A stretch of 64,000 bases of DNA from Siphonodentalium dalli (Eukaryota > Mollusca > Scaphopoda > Gadilida > Siphonodentaliidae), in NCBI GenBank assembly GCA_032622095.1, contig CP136066.1, positions 118,071,319-118,135,318 on the forward strand. The letters run 5' to 3'. Within the stretch, counting starts at the first letter, position 1; every line of letters begins with the position of its first letter. A program made the position numbers and the translations under genes. This document shows, piece by piece, positions 58,491 to 64,000 of the stretch. The notes beneath the pieces were generated by a model. It searched no databases and was not told where the DNA came from. It worked only from the letters and a program-made list of their open reading frames with translations.

Positions 58491-58929
58491 TATAGGTATG
58501 CCCATACTAGGCGGTATGCCACAAGGGGGTATGTACTGGACGACAGTCCATCTCGTATGAAATTCTTTTGGTACTTATATTGAAAAGATGAGTTTCGTCT
58601 CGAGTCACTGGAAAACTTGAGTAATATGAATGATTTACAGAGCAGTAGTCTTCAATTGGGTACCAAGCTTTTCAATGAACAACATCGTGTAATTCAATAG
58701 TAATGTCCTAATACATTTTAAAATAGATCTCAAATATACTTAAAAGATTTCAGCACGGTATCTATTGATAACAGTGCCTTCGTCATGTAATGAAGGTTAA
58801 TGATGACCATCGGGAGGCGGAACATGTCTAATATGGAAACCTAATTCATGTTTTGTCTTTGCGCACAAATCCCATCACAACTTGACGTACAGAGTTTTGA
58901 CAACTAATGATCAGCAACTTAAACAACTA
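58491..58929. other. Downstream DNA, nothing recognised
   Basis: No repeat boundary or exon is identified. Confidence 0.4.
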
Positions 58930-59400
58930 GGCGTACAGAGAATGACGAGTGGGGTGTCCAAATAAATGGTCTCTACTTTCAGACTGAATACACCCGAGCC
59001 AAGGTAATGTCTATATATGTTGCGAACATAACGGCCTTTCTGTTGAAATATAGTGGGATTTCCGACAGATGCTGTATATGTGTTAAAAAGACATTTGAAG
59101 AGGTAATTTTCACGAGAAAAATATTTTCTGAAGTGATCAAAGCCCGTTTTTTATCTATAAAAAAAAAAAAGTCCTTCGCTCAAATGGATCCGGCTTGCGA
59201 TCAGCAAATGTGTATGTACAACATATACTTAGGTTTATAGCTGTGGGGAAACCATCTATCCAGTCTGATCACTGGTTTGTGGTTGTTTTTAATCCTTCTG
59301 TAGTATTTATGTTCTAATTTTTTCTTCTTGGCAAAAGTGACTTCCGAGGCAATGTTTGTATGGTTTATCCACTTAAATTATCAAAGTCTTCATCAGAAAT
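58930..59400 (+). repeat. Dispersed repeat, copy 3
   Basis: It matches the reverse of 51416-51660 (first half) and the reverse of 49146-49406 (second half, from GCTTGCGATCAGCAAATGTG), so it preserves the original order of the two parts. The frame at 59007-59240 runs across both and breaks at an A-run near 59160. Confidence 0.6.
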
Positions 59401-59702
59401 TCTGATGTTAATATCGCCTATTGATAAGATATTTGTGTATGTTCCACAGCCTTCACTATAAACAACGCAAATGATTGAATGATTGAGTATTTTTTTCTTC
59501 TCAATTCCTGGCATCCTTCAGAGTGCACTCTTTTCATTGATGAAAATACTGTAGTAGTCTTGGAAAACGTATGTCAATGATACTACATTGATAGTGCACC
59601 AGAAATTTGCTCGGGTATTGCGACTGGGTGGCAACCATTTTGGATCAAGAGACTGAGAAATGACATGGTTGCCCTATTTGGACCCACCTGGTTGGTGGCC
59701 TT
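59401..59702. other. Downstream DNA with a fragment of the 62.4-kb unit
   Basis: GAGAAATGACATGGTTGCCC (about 59653) is the reverse of text at 62420-62440 (GGGCAACCATGTCATTTCTC). Nothing else is recognised. Confidence 0.4.
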
Positions 59703-60100
59703 TTTAGCTCAACTTTACTTTGTAAAGTTTGAGCTATTGCCATGGCTTTGTCGTCCGTGTGTGTACGTGATGCCTCAACAATACAGCCTACAGGTCGTAC
59801 CTTTGATCGGATCATTATGAAATTTGTCATAGCTGTTGACATCAACATTTAGACCGGAATGATTCATTTTGAGGTCATTTGGAAAAAAACATGGCCACCA
59901 GCAGCCATCTTGGATTTCAAAATTCAATCCTTTAGCACGGTCTACAGGTCGTACCTTTAGTCTGATCATCATAAAATTTGTCATGGATGTTAACAATAAC
60001 ATGTAGATGGGAACGAGTCATTTTGGGGTCATTCGGCCAAAAAACATGGCCACCAGCAGCCATCTTGGATTTTACTGTGTGTGTGACTAAATCCTTTACT
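59703..60100 (+). repeat. Tandem-unit element, AGCTCAACTT family
   Basis: Hairpin head AGCTCAACTTTAC / GTAAAGTTTGAGCT (59706-59735), then GCCATGGCTTTGTCGTCCG and two units of about 160 bp with AACATGGCCACCAGCAGCC, ATCTTGGATTT and GACATCAACATTTAGA / ACATGTAGATGGGAACGAG. Same family as 22241-23250, here with fewer units. Confidence 0.75.
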
Positions 60101-60117
60101 GCTCATTTTTTACACTC

Positions 60118-60600
60118 ACCCATACCATAGTATGGTAAACATAGTGTCGTTGCCCGGATTGACCACTCGTCGTTCGTCCGTCTGTCTGTCCGTCTGTCTC
60201 TCTGTCTGTCCGTAGACACTTTACGAGTAATGCGATAACTCAAACATTTTCTATCCGATCGAAACCAAATTTTGTATATGGGTTTCTCGGCCCAAAATAC
60301 AGATCGAGTTCGAATTTGGGTTTGATCCGAGATTTTGTTACAGAGTTATGGCCCTTTTTTAACTTAGAATTCATGCATTCTGCCATAACTCAAACATTTT
60401 TTATCTGATTGGAACCAGATTTGGTATGAGTTTCACAGCCCAAAATACAGATCGAGTTCGAATATGGGTTTGATCCGAATAATTTTAAAGGAGTTATGAC
60501 CCTTTTTCGAAAAAAAAAATTATTTAAAATTTTTTTATTTTTAACTTTTATTATAATATTTAAAAAAAAGTCATTGTCATTGTCATTTGTTTTCATTTAG
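60118..60600 (+). repeat. CATACCATAGTATGG-family tandem-unit element
   Basis: CCATACCATAGTATGGTAAA, GTGTCGTTGCCCGG and a GTCTGTCCGTCTGTCTC run, then two units (CCAAATTTTGTATATGGGTT, CGAGTTCGAATTTGGGTTTG, AGAGTTATGGCCCTTT; next unit from 60361). An A/T-rich tail occupies 60490-60600. Second copy of the family at 43666-44110. Confidence 0.7.
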
Positions 60601-61229
60601 ATATTGATGATTGTGATAAAAGTTGATAAAAAGATTTCCAATGTGTCCCTGTACGCCATTTTCATTAAATTTCCGGTGACAACAACGATCTAATATCGAT
60701 AATATATAGAAACATAAGTAATTTGAGTCGAAGATGTATTCTGTAAACGCTCAGGTTAATAGGCTATCTTAAAATTTAATAATTTAAAAGTTAATAATTT
60801 GATATAAATTGAATTTATGACTGGAGCCATAAAATGGCGTCAATTAAATTACGAATTTCCGTAATCAAACAAAGTAATTGAGGGATACTGGATTGTTAAA
60901 CCGATCGCACACACGATCGCTTAAAATATTATGATGATACGGGGAGAACACTCAAGCCACTCACTGACTAGCGAAGATACAATAACTTAAATGATTATAT
61001 GGGACTAGTATGCCTATAATATAACTTTTATTTGATTCATTTGGTTGAAAACTGTACAAAAATTACTCGACAACGACAATTTATATTTTTGCATTCCGGT
61101 AAATGTGTCATCCGTAACACTACTTCGTACTCAACAGACTTTCAAATAATGAAAAAATTGTTACCTTATTCTCCGACTCGGAGACAATAGAAACCAACAA
61201 CAACATTTGGCGTACAGTACCCCTTTAAG
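60601..61229. other. Downstream DNA, nothing recognised
   Basis: No exon or repeat end is recognised. Confidence 0.4.
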
Positions 61230-62020
61230 TTAAAAAAATTTGAAAAACTAACACCATTATAACTCTGCCAAGGGTACACCGAATCACCACACCAAATTTG
61301 ATTAAATCGGTCCAAAATCTTGTGTTATGTACTGGTAAATCTGTTTGGAGCAACATTTAATCCAATTCACCAATTGCCTTTGGACAACTTAGCTATTGAT
61401 AAGGCTATATTATTTTCTGATGTCTCTTATGCCAATGTGCAAATAATCTGATAAAGAAGGCTATGGCATCTAATTTAAAATAAAGATTCAACAATAAACA
61501 TCACATGATATTAACAGTAGACTTGAACATCTGTGCTGCAGAGTTATATCTTCAGATGGTCTGATATCATTATAATTGTTATTGGTTTAATAGAGAGGTC
61601 AGTGTTCAACGTTTAATTCCTGTTATATTTTGACAGCTCTGCTATATAATTATAGTGGTGAGGTTGCTTAATATCTGTATACTAGGACACATTATTATTG
61701 TAAACTTAAATTGGACTCTCTTAACCCAAGTATTCCATGTCCAGGTCACACCTACACATTTAACCCATGGGCTTACTGGCTGTGGCGGTTTAGCATTACA
61801 GATCCTGTACCAGTGCATTCTCTTATATAAATGCCAGTGACCCATAAATTCCAATAATTTGTGTTATGTAAATTTGTCTATAATAGTACATAACACTATG
61901 ATAAGAGTATACTCTATAATTCAACACCAAAACTCTCATTTATCCGATCATATTAAATTTTTATCGCCAAGGGATGGGTTAACATCTGCCGATCGTGATC
62001 GGCCTCTCGTTAATCTCTTC
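61230..62020 (+). repeat. Dispersed repeat shared with 1230-1660
   Basis: It has the same order of landmarks as the copy at 1230-1660, but about 300 bp longer because it contains material from about 61440 to 61790 not present there. The TTAA-bounded element at 61760-61982 overlaps its right part. Confidence 0.65.
61760..61982. mobile_element. piggyBac-like MITE, TTAACCCAT ends
   Basis: TTAACCCATGGGCTTACTGG at 61760 and the complement of TTAACCCATCCCTTGGCG ending at 61982 form short imperfect inverted ends with TTAA at both edges. The interior word GTGCATTCTCTTATATA is shared with the MITE at 51698-51940. Ends are weaker than those of the other TTAA elements. Confidence 0.5.
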
Positions 62021-62056
62021 ATTGCTCATCACAAAAAAATTACCTTCTTTACAAAG

Positions 62057-62520
62057 TTGAGCTACAGTGTCATTGACACTTTCATTTGATTTGGTGGAGT
62101 GTTTGAGGTGGGATTGAAAGGGTAAAATTGGGCCACACCACAGCACTGTTTGACTGAATTCGGGCAAGAGGTTTGAGCTAGCAATGACACGGCTGCCCTA
62201 AACGGACTCATCTTAGTGGTGGCCATTTTGGATCGGGGTTGGGCATTTCTTTGGGCCACCATTATGCCATTGCGAACAAATGCAAAACCATTTCTCAGAT
62301 GGGTCATCCTTGTCATTTCTCAGCACCTTTGGCCAATCTCCGACAATATAGGATGGCCCACAAGGCAGTCTTTTGAAACACCCCACCTGTTAAAAAATGG
62401 ATGCCACCCAGAGGGGTCCGAATAGGGCAACCATGTCATTTCTCAGCCCCTTGGCCGAATTCTGACAAAATAGGTGACCCCCTTTCATACCACACCACCA
62501 TCCAAAATGGTCACAGGCAA
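62057..62520 (+). repeat. Tandem-unit element with TTGAGCTACAGTGTCA head
   Basis: Head AGTTGAGCTACAGTGTCATT / GACAC as at 3104 and 23429, then units with ATGACACGGCTGCCCTAA and CAACCATGTCATTTCTCAGC. It also carries GTGGTGGCCATTTTGGATC. About three irregular units. The open frames here on both strands are unit text. Confidence 0.55.
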
Positions 62521-62653
62521 CAGACAAGAAGACTGATATGTGTTGCTTTATCGATGAAGCCTACATGTAGCTACAGCAGCATTGACATACGCTGCCCCCC
62601 TCTAGTTTTGTGTTCAATGCATTAAAATATTTTTCAACATGGTTATTACCCAT

Positions 62654-62970
62654 GTCAGGAGTTTAGATTGACCTACACAGAAAAAAATGTTGAAATTCTT
62701 GCAGCAGTATTTAACTCAATTAAATTGCTATTCCATCCTTTTACCAGTTTAGATCATGTAAGGTGTTATAGCAGTTATTCATTTCCACTCAATTTGTATA
62801 TTTGATGAGAACGCTGATCCCAAAATTTTCCCCTCTAAAACATTGATTAAAGTCATCTTTTTGACATTTTTATTGTTATATAATATTCTTGATAGATTCC
62901 TTCATGGTGTACTAACTTAACACTTAAGTAGTTTTCTGTGTAGGTCCATCTAAACTTTCCACCTACTGAC
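62654..62970. mobile_element. MITE with AGTTTAGATTGACCTACACAG ends
   Basis: GTCAGGAGTTTAGATTGACC, TACACAGAAAA at the left pairs with CTGTGTAGGTCCATCTAAAC, CTACTGAC at the right, giving inverted ends of about 30 bp on a 317-bp element. Noncoding. The target duplication is not clear. Confidence 0.65.
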
Positions 62971-64000
62971 ATAGATCAGGCGTGGAAACCCCTTAAATAG
63001 ACTTTTGTAGCCAAGTATGGTAAGGAATAGAATATGAAAGACTTGTCTGCCGAGATTATTTGTTTTGCTAAAATCCCCCCTACAGATTTATCCAGAGATA
63101 CCCTGGAGACAGGTAAAGTGCATGAACGGGATGAGCAGAGATTAAAGTGAACAAGGAAAATGACTTAAAGGATTGCTATCCTGATGAATACAACAAAACA
63201 TTATCGGAAAGCCACCCCTATTATGTCCAAGTCCCATAACAATCATGTAATAAATAAGCCAAGAAATAAATAAATAATACCCCCACCGGTTGTCGGCTAT
63301 CTCCGTTGCAAATCCTCATATGACGTCAAATGAGTAAACTAATTAAAAACACGGATTCGGAGTCAATTGTGTTTACCTGAGTGGCGATGTTGCTGAATCG
63401 ACATGAGTGCAATGGAATTACTGCGGGGCATGTCAATAACATTGTATATACGTGGTGAATTGTCATTGCCCAGTGAGTTATCTTCATTTCTGATTTGTCA
63501 TCAGTTCTGTATAGAAAGTTATTGTTTTACAAAAAATATGGAAGGCCACACTGTCGTGTCAAAAATGAAGCTAATAAAACATGAGCCGACATGAGCCGAC
63601 ATGTGAACTCTATTCGGGAGCGTTTTCATGTTGTTGTTTTAATTTTCCATATATGTGCCCCGAGTGTCCCATATATTCGTGACAATGCCAAATGCAGTGT
63701 TTTCGACTGTTGCCAGTATATATATATAGTGACACTCAATTGAGTATGATTCTACATTCATTTCCAAACGATGTTCGTTTACGTGACATTTAGTGGTATT
63801 TCTGTGGGGGAAACCGGTTGCGAAAAATCAGAAACTTAAAGTGGTCGCTGTCGAAATGGTCCAAATTTTATTCCGTCCACTTCGAAAAAAGGTGTTCGTG
63901 AATACCCACATTAAACAAAACGACGACCGACGAGAATGTACGTCATTCCGAGAAAAACGTCAACTCCCGTAAAGTATATAAAATTTGCCGAGCGTCCAGT
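62971..64000. other. Window end, nothing recognised
   Basis: A 10-bp tandem (ACATGAGCCG, about 2.5 copies) lies at 63579-63603. AGTATATAAAATTTGCCGAG near 63975 is a TATA-like word at the very edge, so a promoter could start here, but nothing downstream is visible to test it. Confidence 0.35.

Noticed and set aside
60300-60480. tRNA-like GTTCGAATTTGGGTTTGATCC words
   Set aside because: They are part of the 160-bp repeat unit; no acceptor stem or anticodon arm can be drawn around them.

Overview
This is A+T-rich animal nuclear DNA with large introns and dense transposon debris. It is not bacterial, and most of its short open frames are noise. The only host gene I can support is the 3' part of a mitochondrial carrier gene of the SLC25A42 type on the + strand. 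Three coding exons at 5964-6115, 39295-39417 and 42974-43176 splice in frame into 158 residues ending at a TAA stop. The encoded lines match the C-terminal half of the CoA / adenosine 3',5'-diphosphate carrier. The start of the gene lies before base 1, so 1-5963 is intron by inference. The following introns are about 33.2 kb and 3.6 kb.

The organism is probably a marine invertebrate, most likely a spiralian such as a mollusc. That rests only on the repeats: many dispersed elements have a short terminal hairpin, a GTCC/GTCT microsatellite and tandem units of about 160 bp. This is the layout of the pearl / Helentron-associated elements known from bivalves. It is inference, not proof.

Layout. 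1-5963: intron with a dispersed repeat, an inverted fragment of a DNA transposon and long tandem-unit elements. 5964-6115: first visible exon. 6398-8953: a DNA transposon with the remains of a pogo/CENP-B-like helix-turn-helix; a second copy starts at 24197. 10.1-18.1 kb: palindromic MITEs, tandem-unit elements, a piggyBac-like MITE (13484-14641) and a broken THAP zinc finger (16637-16861, minus strand). 19.77-24.19 kb: nested insertions, with a tandem-unit element split by a 3.4-kb element with CTG duplications, which itself holds another tandem-unit element. 25211-31107 and 32522-36532: two foldback elements with inverted arms of 1-1.9 kb, the second built around a 42-bp minisatellite. 37121-38170: a 160-bp tandem array. 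39.0-43.2 kb: LINE-like tail, second and third exons, and an intron with seven copies of a 15-16-bp motif whose core is the first bases of the last exon. 43.2-53.5 kb: downstream DNA with repeats, evenly spaced CACGTG boxes and a second TTAA MITE. 53.8-57.4 kb: a third foldback element with the same minisatellite, rearranged. 57.4-64 kb: more tandem-unit elements and MITEs, no gene.

The first two foldback elements lie inside the carrier's 33-kb intron, so its pre-mRNA should contain very long hairpins. That, the minisatellite-bearing foldback family and the exon-like intronic motif are the most unusual things here.
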